The notes below the pieces were generated by a model that was not told the DNA's origin, did no database searches, and saw nothing but the letters and a program-made list of their open reading frames with translations. Positions 10,607 through 22,966 of a stretch of 64,000 nucleotides of DNA are shown here, one piece after another (positions within the stretch are counted from its first letter, which is position 1; each line of letters begins with the position of its first letter). A program made the position numbers and the translations under genes. Origin of the DNA: Plazaster borealis (lineage: Eukaryota; Echinodermata; Asteroidea; Forcipulatida; Labidiasteridae); assembly GCA_021014325.1 (NCBI GenBank), contig CM037467.1, positions 14,347,273 to 14,411,272 of the forward strand, read 5' to 3'.

Positions 10607-13600
10607 ATGCATAACAACAACACAGATTCTCCATCTGCGGAGACATTCAATGAGTTGTATCCTGCCATTTTAGAATGTTTCGGAATCATCCTCCTTGGAT
10701 ACATCGCCGGGAGAACTCGCATCGTTTCTCCTGCCAACTCTAAGGGTCTTGGAAACTACATCACATATTTCGCTCTTCCAGCCTTAGTCTATAAAGCAAT
10801 GGTGGAATTGGACTTTGGAAAAGTAAGAATATTGACTTAAGGAAATTAAACTGCAAACAGCCCCTCCTACCCCCTCTCACCCCAACCACAAAGTAGTTTC
10901 TCGAATCACAATTGACCAATGAACTCCAACCCCATACCTCACCCCCTGAAATTGTAGTTACCCAGTATCCATTAATATTCCTTAACCCCCTTCCCCAAAA
11001 TAGTTCTAGATTTACCATTGAAACCCCCTCCCACTCCAACAAGAAATGAAAACACAAAGCTTTGAAACGGCGTGCGCCATAAGAGCAGCCCTCTACAGCG
11101 TTCTCCCTTAACAGTGGTACGCTGGCCAGATGCCAGTTAAAATACCTGAGGACCAGTCAAACTTTACTCTGTGGTCCGGTTGGCTAATTTAGTGTTGCAA
11201 AGCGTCTGTATTTCTGTTGAAATAGAGACCAGTGAAAAAGCTGACGGACTAGTATGACAAGCTACATGTAGCTGGTCCTGCTGGCCAGTCACAAACAAAG
11301 TTAAGGGCAAACCCTGTTCTGCCGCGAAATACATGTAAGGCCAAAAAATTAAGATCACAATGTACATACCTTCTAATAATTAATTTCTTGTTTGATTTTG
11401 TTCTGATCTTTGGAACTGATGATTCCAGAGCACAAAAGAGTGTAGTTAGATAAGATAGATTACCAGCTGAAGTTACATTCAACATGTATTTGTTTTGCCC
11501 TTTATTATTGAGATTGACCAGATGAATTGTTGGATTATGTTTTTACAATTTCCCTTGTCACTCTGATAAACTTTGGATGTATTAATTGCAAATATGTAAA
11601 TATTTTAACAATTGGACTTCCATTTTCATAACAGATGATATTTTCTACTTGCACATAGTGCTAGACTAGAGCAATGGTACCTGCATAATGCATACATTTC
11701 TCCCATTGTGTTTTTTGTTATATATTCAGCTTCATTATAAAATGATCACACAAAGTGTTTCTGAAAAAAAAGGGATAGAAAACGAAATGAAAACACTTTC
11801 CATTACAAGTTCACTTTCATAATTCTTGTCAAACTTGAACTTGTGTTCAACATTTTTGATATTTAAACAGGTCTTTATTTATTGAAAGAGTTAGTGACAG
11901 CTTTAAGGTTGAATCTTGTTGTGAATTCCTTGTAATTTTCAGGTGAACTGGTTATTCTGGTGTAGTATTTTGATCTCCAAGGCCATCTTGTTTGTGCTAG
12001 TGTATGTAGCTTCACTGGTTATTGGTAGACGTATGGATCTTGGGAGGGCAGGCATCTTTGCAATATTTGCTACACAAAGCAACGACTTTGCCCTCGGGTA
12101 TCCAATAAGTAAGTTAACTCATTCAATACCTTTAAAGGGATTGTATACGTTTGGTAATTGGAACCCATTGTTTGTTCAATTCTATATAGTTGTAGATATA
12201 TACCATAAAACTAACCTGTGAAAATTTCATTTTAAAAGGTGGTAGCGTTTTTCAGATATTGCCGAAAATCTGGAGCGGTTATGTCCGCGCAGGATCTGCA
12301 CTTGGAATACACAATCAGAGAAACTTTCAGATTCAAATTTTTTGGGATAAAAAGCGATATATTTTTTCATAACCGCAGTACTTCTAAGTGAAAAGTTTCT
12401 CAAAATGCATTATACTATCCAAATCTGCTGTACTTCTATCAAGTAAGTTTTTATTGCCATTCATTTTCAGAGTCATCACCAAGCGTATAAAGACCCTTTA
12501 AAATTGATTGCCCTGAATAAACGAGTTTCCCAAACTAATATCACTCACTAAATCAAACAAGTCGTACTTATCAATCCAACTCCCTTCATCTCCAATGATG
12601 AACCTCCATACACTTACCGTCTTAAACTCATTTATCTTTCTTATTACAGTCAGTGCCATCTACAGTACCCACCACCCAGATTATGTCAGTTACTTATACC
12701 TAGTTGGACCCATCTCCTTGGCCATCTTAAACCCTTTTGGGTTCCTCTCCATGGAGATCCAGCGAAATAGGCTGGCAACTCATCAACGCTCTAACATCGT
12801 CATGGTAAATGTAGCTCATTATGTTTTAAAACATATCATTAAATGTTACTTACCGATCAAAAATGAACCACGGTATAAATGCAAAAAGTAACATATGGAA
12901 AACACACATTCCTGAGCCCATTTTCTGAGCAGAAAATTCTGCTTAGAAATGTAATGTAATGTAATGCTAAGCAAACAATGAGTGAGGTACCAGTCCCAGC
13001 AATGTAAATTGTATGGTATCTGGCTCGTAGCCTATTTAAGCTAAGCAATATTTTTCTGTGCTAAGTAGTTTTTTGTGCTTACATGCTTTATGAAATTGTG
13101 CCGAGTACATTGGTGTAACAATGGAAAAGTAGATATATTTTTAATTTTTGTTAATGACTAAAATAAGTTAAGACTGATTTTGAGTTATCTCCCCAACTCA
13201 TTCCTTGATGATGCCACTTTTATATATTTGTCCTAATTATTTTTGTATTTTCTTTGGACAGTTTGGCCATGCCATGAAGGGTCTCCTGACCAATCCTATC
13301 ATCATTATGGTCGTCTTGGGAATATGTAGCAACTTCCTGTTCTCTCAAAAGCTTCCTGTCGTCATTGCCGGCTTCCTGAATGTTCTTGCAAGCTCCTTCT
13401 CTGCTACTGCTCTATTCTTCCTGGGCATCGGGATGGTAGGGAAGATCAAGAATTCCTCTTCTATGTTCTATCTCACTCCAATTCTACTCATCGGATGTAA
13501 ACTGTAAGTATTATGGTTATTATATAACATTTATATAGCTCCTTTTCCTAGGGATACAAAGCATTCAGAGAAAATACAACGGAAATAATATCAGGAAACT

Positions 13601-16600
13601 AAGTGGGAAAACTACTGCCAGGCCCAACTGTACATAAGAGAAGAGAGTCCAGCTAAAGCTGGGCTCTTTATGACAAGAACATGCAGTTTTAGATATTAAT
13701 TTCTGTGACGGTCTTGCTGTATATTTTATACATGTCACTCCTGTTCAGGAATTCACTCTCCATGTATTCTCTTTTCCTTCCTCAGAATCGTCTTGCCTCT
13801 GATCACCCGTCAAGTCGTCTTGGTTCTAAATCCCGGAGGAACAGATGCTAATGTGACTGATAACTTTGCAACATTTGGATTCCTGTACAGTACTATCCCT
13901 ACAGCTCCAACGGTTTATTTGTTTGCCAGCCTCTACCAGCAGTCCATGGACGTGGTTGGTAGACTTTATAAAAACACAAATTTCATTTTGATGCTCTGAT
14001 TTTCCTTTCAAGTTTGTTGCAAAGGACTGAAACAGTATACTCTTTTCAAATACTGGTAAATATAATAAAATTCTAAATTCTGCTCCTTACATTCAACACC
14101 CTTCATGGATTTAGCTCCATCCTACATACAAGACCTGTAATAACTTCGCAACCTGCGACCAGGCCTCAGATCTTCTTCATCACAGATATTATATGTTCTC
14201 AAAACTCGCTGTGGCAAGCTACGGGGGGCCGGGAGCTTTTCCAGCTGTGCACCGCGTCTCTGGAATTTCTTGCCAGACGAGTTTAAAGGGACATTACTGA
14301 TCTGTCATCATTCAAACGCCATCTTAAGTCTCATCTTTTCAATCTTTTGTTTGAACCACAGTGACTTGCTAGCGACCGGCGCCTTTGAATGGTCCTCCAG
14401 ATACTGTGCACCATATATTCTCTGTGATTATTATTATTATTATAATTAAATCAGACATCGTTCATCATTGCTTCGTAGTCCCCTACATTAGCCTGTAAAT
14501 CTTCTTAGGAAGGTCTGTAGTGCTGGTCATTTTACTAGCGACATCTCAGAATAAACTTTTTCCAACATGTTTTCAATAAATGTCTCAACGTAGAAAACTT
14601 GGTTGTCAATTTCAGATTGCGTCATCCATGGTTCTTTGCACGTTTGCAGCTGCTCCTATCATGTTTATCACAGCCACCATGTCAATGTTGCCAATACAGA
14701 CTAGTGAGCAGACCAGCGCTCAACTCTCAGCGACTATGGTTGACGTTGGATGCATTGGTATCGCTTGCTGTGTAAGTACATTTCTTACCTTCAATATTAC
14801 TTTGTCTTAACCCTCCTAGTGTCTGACCATTTAATATCATCCACTGTGGTTTTGAATGATAGAGACACTATGTCAGCCTGCAATATGATATCATGTGGTG
14901 AATACATCTACACAGTACAGTCAACCCTCCTACTGTCTGACCATTCAATATCACCCACTGTGGTGTTGAATGATAGATAAACTAAGCCAGCCTGCAATAT
15001 CATGTGGTGAATGCATGTACACAGTACACAGTCAACCCTCTCACTGTCTGACCATTTAATATTATCCATCGTGGTTGTGAGTGCATACACACTCAGTTCT
15101 GTGCACAGTTGTGCCACCATACACAACCTGTGCAGTTGACGGGTTTCAAATGGTTGGTCAACTCACTGGGAAATGTTACTTAGAGTAGGGTGGTTTTAGA
15201 TCAAGTTATAATGTATTTTTTCAATAAAATCCAAAGATTTTAAGTTTCTTGAAAATCCTTCCTACATCTTATCTTTCTTTCCTACTAGGTTTGGATCTTC
15301 ATTGTTTTCATCTTAAGTAAGAGAACCAATATAATCCCTCATCATTTTACTACACATCTGGTCTTTGCTCAGGTAACAAATTTATCTTAAGTAATAAGAT
15401 TACTAAAACGTGATTGTTTACGTTAAGAAAACATAGCCTTCCCTTTACCAGAATCAAGAATCACGGCTCTGAAACTAATTAATCACTCTTCTCGTATTTC
15501 TTGTATTTTTCTCTCACCTCAGTTCTTAGCATCCGTTGGCATCGTGTTGTGTAAAGTAACCGTCAATGAATCCAGCTGGCTTAATGTTCCTAAAGCAGTC
15601 ATCTTATTGGTTGGAATATTTAGCTCAAGATGCTGGGCTGCCCTCGTAGCCATTGCTCTCTGCGTAATGAGATGCCGAGGACTCTGTGTTGTCCTTCGTT
15701 TACGTCCCGTATTTTACATCTACGGATGGGTGTAAGTGTGCTATGTTAAAAGCAGGGTATACTTTTGGTAATTGGAACCCACTGTTCGTTTCAATCCTAT
15801 ATAGTTGTAGATATATACTTTAAAACTAACCTGTGAAAATTTCATTTCAAAAGGTGGTAGCATTTTTGAGATATTGCCGAAAATGTGGAGCAAGAAGAAT
15901 AATCTGCAATTGGAATGCACAATCTGAGAAACGTTTCTGACAGAAACGCTTCTCAGATTCAATTTTTGTGGATGAGTGATATCTTTTTCCATAACCACAT
16001 TACTTCAAAGTGAAATGTTTCTCAAAATGCTTTATACTATCAGAAGTATCAAGTAAATTTTTTATTGCCATTAATTTTATGAGTAACTACCAAACGTATA
16101 CAGACCCTTTAAAAGAAATTTTGAAAATAATTTTTGTTATTACAAGATAAACAAAATTTTGAATCCGATTTTCTTTAACCATAAAAGTGTTTGTAGTTAA
16201 AAATGGGATGGATTTTATCCAGCTGATATGTTCAATGAATTGTCATGTGATGATAAATAGACACAATGATTGGGCACTTAGTCATCATGTGATATGATAA
16301 AAACACTATGATTGGTTAATAATTTTCCAATCTGAAATTTTGCCTGCAGGTTGCCAACTCTACTGGTAGCAGTCATCGTTGCAGTTGCACCTCCAGTCTA
16401 TAAGAATGATGCCTCTAATGTTGTCTTCCAATATGGCATGGTCCAGGTAAACTCATCCACTTTTTTATATTTCCTTCAATTCAAAATTGAATACGTTTGA
16501 TTACGTTTTGCCTGATTTTCATTTTTCATTGTTGTTTTTGTTTTTTTAGTTAGTCGCATCGATCATCATTATTGGCTTCAATTTCTTGCTCACTGTGACT

Positions 16601-19600
16601 GCCCTTATCATCCTTCATCGTAAAGACCGCTTTGGTCATCTCAATAATATGAAAGTCTTGTCTACCAATGAAGACACAGAGTCGGAGGGAGAGACTGATC
16701 GCATGCTCAGGTCATCTTGTGAAGGTAAGAGAGAGAAAATAGGTTCCTAACCCCTCACAGAAGGCGAGGGAAAATAGGTTCCTAACCCCTCACAGAAGGC
16801 GAGGGAAAATAGAGAGAAAGAAACAGTCCACATTGTGTCCAAACCTGAAGTTCAGTATTTCTGGTGATGCACAGAGTCTGTAAACCACCTGAATTGTAAC
16901 ATCTGGGAGGTGCCGGGTCTAGAATAAGGGGGAACCCAGGCCCGTAAGCCAATTTCAGAAATGTTCAGATCCATCCAATTTCATCTCTGAGTCAAAGTTG
17001 TTTACTCTTTTCAATCACAGAAAATGGCGCTGCGGATATTGAAGATATGCGGACAGTCTACCAGACTTGTACAATTACGGCAAACTGCTCCTCCAGTCAA
17101 CGAGACACCTGCAGGCGCCGTACCAACCAGCATTATCTGAAGACATTACAGACATCAGAGGGTGGAGATCCATATGATGTAGCAGCCTCACATCAGCTTA
17201 GTAGACACATTCTGCTGCTGTTTTTTCTACTGCTGTCAATGATAATTGTGAGTATTAAGGCTATTCTCTTCAGTGCCTTAACACCCCACTTCTCTTTACA
17301 AGGCAACAACAGTGAATCAATGCTGGAGGCAACACGGCTGGGGATAAGGGATGGCTACGGCTACGACTGTTGCTAAGGGTGTTGCTAAGGATGTCCTATA
17401 CTTCAACGCATGATGATGCTGAAATCTAGCCGTAGCCGTAGCCGCCAATTCAGACACTGCCATACTCCTGTTGAATTATTTAAACGTTCTTCTGTATTTG
17501 TAGGGGTTTTCGTTGTGTGTATGGAAAGTTACCGGAGAGACGCAAAACTCACTGTATTTAATGCTGGAGTTTCTGGACACTGTTTTGGCATACTGCCAAG
17601 GGTTCTTCACCCTCGCTGTATTCGGCTTCGACACACGGAATGTCATCATCCCATTCTTCAATGCGTAAGTTGATTTCCTTAAGTAAATCCAGCAAGATTC
17701 ATAAAGCTAAAGACTTCTAACATTCTGTCTTGGATGAACAAGTTGAGGCTGTAGATGTTGTGGGGTGTCGTGGCCGAGTGGTCTAGGGGTGGTGGACTCG
17801 AGTTCCATAGTTTACCGAATGTGGGTTCGAACCCTGGCTTGGTCAGTCGCGACACTTGTGTCCTTAAGCAAGACACTTTATCATGATTGCTTCTCTCCAC
17901 CCAGGAGTACAAATGGGTACCGACAAGAGCTGGGGAGTAACCTGCGATGGACTGGCATCCTGTCCAGGGGGAATAGAAATATTCTCAGTTGTTTAATACC
18001 AATGAAACCAGATATAAACACCAGCCTGATGAGCCATACTGGCTCGGGGCAGACTTTACTTTTTTACTCTAGTATTGGTAACTTTTTCCAGTTAGTTGAC
18101 CAACCATTTGAAACCATTCAACTGCACGGGTTGTGTAGGGTGGCACAACTGTGCACAGAACTAAACTGTAGATGTATTCACCACATGTAATCATGTTGCA
18201 GGCTGACATAGTTTATCTATCATTCAGAACCACAGTAGATGATAATAAATGGTTAGACAGTAGGAGGGTTGACTGTTCTTTAGAGTTTATGTATTCACAT
18301 GATATTACATTGCAGGCTAGTATACTTGTTACTATCGTTGAAAACCACAGTGGATGATATTGAATGGTCAAACAGTAGGAGGGTTACCATAGGTTTCTTG
18401 CAATTTGAGGTTTCACAATGGGATCAAGATCAGATGTGGTTTTGTTTATCCTGCAATAGTCAGGTCAGGAAACCTTTATTGCCTTCATTCATGCTTGACT
18501 AATAACAAACATTTCAAACTATTACACCTTAAGTTTGTTTTACTTTCTTAGAGTTTTAATGACATTTTTCTTTTACACTTCTTCAGTATCCTTTGTCAAT
18601 GCTTACTCATATATATATCAACAAATGCAAGGTATTATTAAGTACTTTCCTCTCCTGATGCATGGATAAAAATCAACAAATAAAATTCTTGAAAATATGT
18701 TAAAAACCCAGTTCATACTTCACACAATGCAAAAGCGAAGTGAACTTTCTTCCACCACAACAAGGCAAAGAGCATGTATTGATTGTTTGTATCACAAAGC
18801 TTTGTTTGGCATTCGCTGTCTTGTAGGTATTAACCATGGCCAATTTCATAGAGCTGCTTAAGCACAAAAATAAGCTAAGCACAACAAAATTAGGTTTACC
18901 AGAATAAGGTTACCAGCCAAATTACCATTTGTGAGTAGTATCGAGCTAATTTCTGCTAAGCAGGATTTTGTTAAGCAACATTTTCTGCTTTAGTAGCTGT
19001 ATGAAATTTGGCCCATGCTTTACTGTTGTTCTTCTTGTTTGCATGCTGTATTTCTAAGATTTTGAGAAAGTAAGTGGTTATGCTGCTCAAGTTATCCTTT
19101 GTTTTTGTTTACCATGTTTGATGGACTCTTTCTGCACAGCTCAAGGTATCTTGTGTTAAATTTATGTTTACGTAGCTTTATTGTGTTATGACAGTTTTTT
19201 GAATATTTGCTCATTGTGTATAAAAAGCCTTTGTTGCTACTGCATGGTTCTAAGCTTTGTGCGTAGGCCGCCATCGCTGAGGTCAAACAATGGAAATGTG
19301 CAAGTGCGTACATGCTACGCACAACTCTCAGCCAATGAGAGGTCTTCCTTTGACCTCAGTGAGGGTGCTGTTTGATCTTGTTGCGTCATATGCAAGGGGT
19401 CTATTGAAACTGTATGAGTGTAAAGATGTTTTTACCCTTACACCGATGTTTATTAAGCACTGTATACTCGGTACTTTCCAGAAAAATCAACAGGCAAATC
19501 ACTCGGGTGGGATTTTAACCCACTTCCTTTGCATTGCTAAAGCATTTTAAAGATGTTGTTTACAGTATTAGAGCAGGCTCTGTGGTTTGTATTCTTGTAG

Positions 19601-20708
19601 TCACTTTTCAGTTTCCGATTTTGTTTCTTTCCGACTGAAGATTTTTGAACATGATGGATATTGAAGATTGGAATGCTTGTATTACAGGATGAAACGAGTG
19701 TTGTGTAGAAAGAAAAGAACAGCATCATCCTCTGATGATGAGTTGGATTCTGAGACATTACACACCAATCAGCAGTTCAATCAACATCACATTGAGTCAT
19801 GCAAGAAAGACATTCTTAAAGATGTCAGGTAAGGATGTAGTTCTTAAACCAGGAGCAAATTACACTAACCTCTTAGTGTCTTTGGCTTGAGACCCTCCAG
19901 CATCCTCCAAAATATTCAAAATCCTCATTGGTAACTCAACACGCAAATGTTAAAACTTAAGATAAGATTGAAATGCCAGATCAGTGATAAGCGTTTGATA
20001 TTTGTCTCTGCAATTCCAAATCATACAAGGCAAGACAACTTCCTGAATAGGATTGTGGAGGATTTGTGACTGTTAGGGTTATTTATTTATTTATTCATTT
20101 TATTACACATCCAACGGCATAATTACATGTAGCACCAATAACAGGACGAATAGGAAACAAGAAGAAATGCTCAGTTTTAGATGTGGGAGGAAAACCCACG
20201 CAATCAGGTAGGGACTGGATCCACATGCAAGGCTCCGGTCTGAGGTGGGATTCAAACCGGGGTCCACAGAGATGAAAGGCAGGGAACTAAACCACTGAGC
20301 CAACCTGAGTTTTCCCTATTGGGGTTTTCCTGCCACATCTAAAACTGAACATTTCCTCATGTGCATCTCCTATTTATCCGTTTACTGCTGTGGGATGTGT
20401 AATAATGCAGTACATGTATGTCATTGTTTGTTATCATCATCCATTATTTCTTGTTTTTTAGAATCGGTGGACAAGCTCATCACCATGAAGTGTTCCATGG
20501 ATTGGACCTTGTTGATTGGTTAGTTGAAGTTGGCTTAGCAACAGACAGGGATGGCGCCGTTTCTTACAGCAAAAGGCTCCTGATTGGTCAGACTATTACA
20601 GTCGTTGATAAGGATCATGATCAGAAGCAGTTCCATGACAGTAAATTGTTGTATAAGTTCAAATGTGATGATGATTCTACAAGTGAAGAATTCGAAGTTG
20701 TGACTTAA
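10607..20708 (+). CDS. GPR155: GPR155/LYCHOS-like lysosomal membrane protein (14 coding exons)
   Basis: Modelled 814-aa protein (human about 870). Exons: 10607-10822, 11943-12108, 12650-12804, 13262-13503, 13786-13954, 14616-14771, 15289-15372, 15523-15731, 16350-16446, 16550-16724, 17021-17247, 17504-17664, 19688-19828, 20462-20708. Residues 1 to about 370 are the auxin-efflux-carrier-like permease part (ATQSNDFALGYPI is nearly identical to vertebrates), followed by further membrane segments and, in the last exon, a DEP domain (LVDWLVEVGLATDRDGAV). Vertebrate GPR155 is known as a lysosomal cholesterol sensor that signals to mTORC1; that role here is inference. The motif YPAILECFGIILLGY matches the region reported for cholesterol contact, with human Phe43 replaced by Tyr. 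The upstream ATG at 10535 lies 5' of a strong acceptor and is probably intronic. The exon 5 donor (GTTGGT) is weak and its edge is less certain. Confidence 0.96.
11093..11290. repeat. Dispersed repeat in GPR155 intron 1
   Basis: Shares TTAACAGTGGT, GCTGGCCAGATGCCAGTT and TTAAAATACCTGA, then GACCAGTCAAACTTTACTCT, in the same order and orientation as about 39617-39790 in the ABCB1 gene. No terminal repeats were identified. Confidence 0.55.
12131..12501. repeat. MITE-3 copy (AAAGGGATTGTATACGTTTGG termini)
   Basis: Left end TTTAAAGGGATTGTATACG pairs with right end CGTATAAAGACCCTTTAAA. Inner conserved blocks are TAGTTGTAGATATATACC, ATTGCCGAAAATCTGGAGC and AAGTAAGTTTTTATTGCCAT. Other copies: 15753-16115, 43986-44340, 47111-47496, with diverged relatives at 42490-42745 and 45603-45943. 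Located in GPR155 intron 2. Confidence 0.8.
12912..13102. repeat. MITE-1 copy
   Basis: Degraded left end (GAGCCCATTTTCTGAGCAG) and clear right end (GCTTTATGAAATTGTGCC) with the family core between; in GPR155 intron 3. A short GTAAT duplication occurs inside it. Confidence 0.65.
14809..15170 (+). repeat. Tandem units (about 111-114 bp), inverted copy at 18089-18385
   Basis: AACCCTCCTAGTGTCTGACC starts at 14809, and similar starts occur at 14923 and 15034. Each unit continues with an ATCATCCACTGTGG-like block. The third unit runs into ACAACCTGTGCAGTTGAC. The reverse complement of the whole block is at about 18089-18385, so opposite-strand copies flank GPR155 exons 7-12. Confidence 0.75.
15753..16115. 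repeat. MITE-3 copy
   Basis: Contains GGGTATACTTTTGGTAATTGG at the left and CAAACGTATACAGACCCTTT at the right, with the same inner blocks as 12131-12501. In GPR155 intron 8. Confidence 0.75.
16741..16810 (+). repeat. Perfect 35-bp tandem duplication
   Basis: Two identical 35-bp units beginning AGGTTCCTAACCCCTCACAG, 16 bp after the exon 10 donor of GPR155. The identity suggests a very recent duplication or an assembly effect. Confidence 0.85.
17330..17460. repeat. MITE-2 copy
   Basis: Inverted arms GGCTACGGCTACGACTGTTG and TAGCCGTAGCCGTAGCCGCC around the family core TTGCTAAGGATGTCC. Sits in GPR155 intron 11. Confidence 0.65.
17763..17990 (+). repeat. SINE-B copy, plus orientation
   Basis: GTGTCGTGGCCGAGTGGTCT is a box A-like start of leucine/serine tRNA type, and GGGTTCGAACCC is box B. 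The tail includes CTTAAGCAAGACACTTTATC and GATGGACTGGCATCCTGTCC. It is a SINE, not a tRNA gene, because it continues into the family tail and lacks a closed acceptor stem. In GPR155 intron 12. Confidence 0.8.
18089..18385 (-). repeat. Inverted copy of the 14809-15170 tandem block
   Basis: Reverse complement of the intron 6 block: starts CAGTTAGTTGACCAACCATT, contains GGTGGCACAACTGTGCACAG, then two degenerate units ending CAGTAGGAGGGTT. In GPR155 intron 12. Confidence 0.75.
18838..19015. repeat. MITE-1 copy
   Basis: Ends GGCCAATTTCATAGAGCTGC and GTAGCTGTATGAAATTTGGCC with AAGCACAAA and GGTTACCAGCCAAA between; in GPR155 intron 12. Confidence 0.75.
19258..19400. repeat. MITE-4 copy (GCTGAGGTCAAA termini)
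   Basis: Inverted GCTGAGGTCAAACAATGG and TTTGACCTCAGTGAGGG arms around CGCACAACTCTCAGCCAATG. Copies at 31172-31310 and 60464-60568. Followed at 19437-19550 by a block shared with 49570-49735. Confidence 0.65.
19437..19550 (-). repeat. SINE-D fragment
   Basis: Contains GCACTGTATACTCGGTACTTT and CTCGGGTGGGATTTTAACCC, matching the block at 49570-49735; related pieces occur at about 32655-32720 and 60560-60615. Box A is not evident here, so the copy is incomplete. Confidence 0.5.
20105..20320 (-). repeat. SINE-C copy
   Basis: Reverse complement gives GGTTGGCTCAGTGGTTTAGT, GTTTGAATCCCACC and TACCTGATTGCGTGGGTTTT, as in 6665-6800. In the last intron of GPR155. Confidence 0.6.
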
Positions 20709-21109
20709 AGACACAGCTAAATTGTAAACAAAGTACTAATTTATCTTATTCATTTTTTGTGTTTGAAAATTTGGATCGGATTATTTTACTAACTCTACTT
20801 AATATAATATGTACATTACAGGAAAAAATGGCGACTGGTATTTTTGGAAACTCAGTGCTGATTGGATGAAATCATTTTATCTAAATCAGTCCGCAATCTT
20901 GGAATGAAGGATTGACAAATCAACATAACGTAATTTAAATTTTAATTTATTCATTTTAACCATTTTGGGGTGACATGGTTTACACAGTTGTTATCAAGGG
21001 ATGATTTATCTCATCATTTAATCTCTTAACCTTTCAACCCTGACCTTCCTGACCTTCCTAACTTCCAGACACAGGTTCATTTGATAGCATTAACTGTAAT
21101 CTGTATTGT

Positions 21110-21380
21110 TATAGACCTTTCCATTGTTGATAAACAAACCACGCTGGTTTGCGAATGTTGTGAACAAATTCAACATTTCTGCAAACTTTCAATTTAAAAA
21201 AAATACATGCTATGATTGGTTGCTTTGTTACCAACAAATTCAACATTATTTTTGAATATTTGTTTTACATTGCTACAAACTGTGACTATCTGTTTTTGCT
21301 TTGCATTTATGTCTTCCCATAGTTTTCCAACCTCGGTTGGCAAAAACTCCGGCTGTGACTTTGCAATGGAAAGGTCTATA
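21110..21380. repeat. MITE with 17-bp perfect ends (TATAGACCTTTCCATTG)
   Basis: The exact inverted complement CAATGGAAAGGTCTATA is at 21364-21380, giving a 271-bp element. It contains a second, inner pairing of AATTCAACATT and GCAAACT-like segments. A left-half copy is at about 565-690. A TA at each end may be the target duplication (Tc1/mariner-like), but this is uncertain. Confidence 0.75.
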
Positions 21381-21565
21381 GTAACCATTTCATTTTTATT
21401 TTAGAGTGTCATGGACAATCAATTATCGATCAAACTTAATCCTGTTAATTATGAAGCTTAATGAACTGCAGTGCGGCTAGGTGTTTTGATGGCCACTGAA
21501 TCACCCCACTGAGTGACTCCTTACGCTTTGTCATTTTTTTTTTTTTTTTAATGTTAAGAAATATT

Positions 21566-21571
21566 AATAAA
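21566..21571 (+). terminator. Possible GPR155 poly(A) signal
   Basis: AATAAA, about 860 bp after the GPR155 stop. The hexamer alone is weak evidence in AT-rich DNA, so the true cleavage site needs transcript data. Confidence 0.25.
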
Positions 21572-22966
21572 ATGAAATACGTTACTACGACAGTTGATTA
21601 TAGTTTTGTATTATGTACACTTGTCCAACATAATACCTGCCGATGCATTTCATACGAAAATTATTTAATTATGCCAACTATGTAGATCTGTAATATCTTG
21701 GTAATAACATGTTGTAAAGTAAAGTAAAGATAGTGTCATTGTAAACTCTAATAGTCCATGAATGGCCGGATAAGGGTCATCGGACTGCCCTCAGTGGCTG
21801 CAAGGTCATAGTACAGTGATTCCTTCAGGCTATTTAGGTCACAATATTGAGCCCTTTCACACTACACAGCCTAATCCCTGGAAATAAAAATCAAAAATTC
21901 CTGGAGAATTTTAACCCCACCACCACCAGATGATCACTTCATGCTTGATGGGCCGGGGAGGGGTGGGGGGGGGGGTGAGGTCGCAGGGGGGAATAAACTC
22001 TCAGTATGCTAACCCCCCCAGGGGGTATTTCACTCCACCCTTCTCCCAAGCAGGGGTAGCGAATTCCCGAGAAGTTGCTAGGGTTTGCAATTAAAATATG
22101 AAAGGTCAAGCAAATTTGTGCAGTGTGAAACAGGCTTTGGTCATTTGTGGTGATAACTAAACTGACAATATCCTCGGCTCCATAGGGACATGTTTGTAAC
22201 ATACCATAAACCATTTACTTTAAGGTTGAATCATATTTTGGTAATGGCCCGAAAAGAAATGGTGTAATTTTTATTCAAAAGCCTACTTGTTTTAAAGATA
22301 AAAATGGTAGTAAGCATCCTGCGAAATTATTTCGTCTGAAATGACCCCGTTGTTTAGAAATCAATGAAAGTATGTCAAAATATCTGAGTCTCCAAAGATT
22401 GCCTGCAGGGATATTTGGAAATTCCTGTGGTGTCCCTCATTTGAATGTTGCTCTCAATACGACCCGAGATGCGGTTGGTACCCGCTGTCACCTAGCTAAA
22501 CGTGGATGAAAATACCGCAACAGTTTTTTTGTCAATTTCTCAACAATTAGGCACTGTACTTAACTGAAACTTTCACAGGTGACTTTAAGTTTAATTGTAT
22601 CTTTCTTGATAATTTTTGTCTGTAATTCAGCATAACGTTAAGAAAAACCAAACAATGATCCTACCTTAAATTAAAAGAAATTGTGGGAGGACCTTTTCAT
22701 ATTAAAACCTTTACATGGGACCTCATAACAGCATTCCATCCGGGTGTTTGAAACTGGTTTTACTCGGCCATTACTTATCAACAACCACTGATTCACTCAT
22801 ATGACCAAAAACCAATCTCTTATTTGGGTTGATTTAATTTGTCATCATGTGCACAACTGACCCTGCCCATTTGATCCCTAAGAAGGGGTGTGTTCGTGCA
22901 GTATCAATCAAGACAAGAGTAAACAAGTGGTTGTTTGATTCAGCATTTTTCCTTTATCGCTTACTT

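Noticed and set aside
17765..17850. Possible leucine/serine tRNA gene
   Set aside because: Followed directly by the SINE-B tail shared with three other loci; stems are degraded.
21955..22214. Frame across the G-rich run
   Set aside because: Low-complexity translation rich in Pro and His from a poly-G/C tract; no support as a gene.
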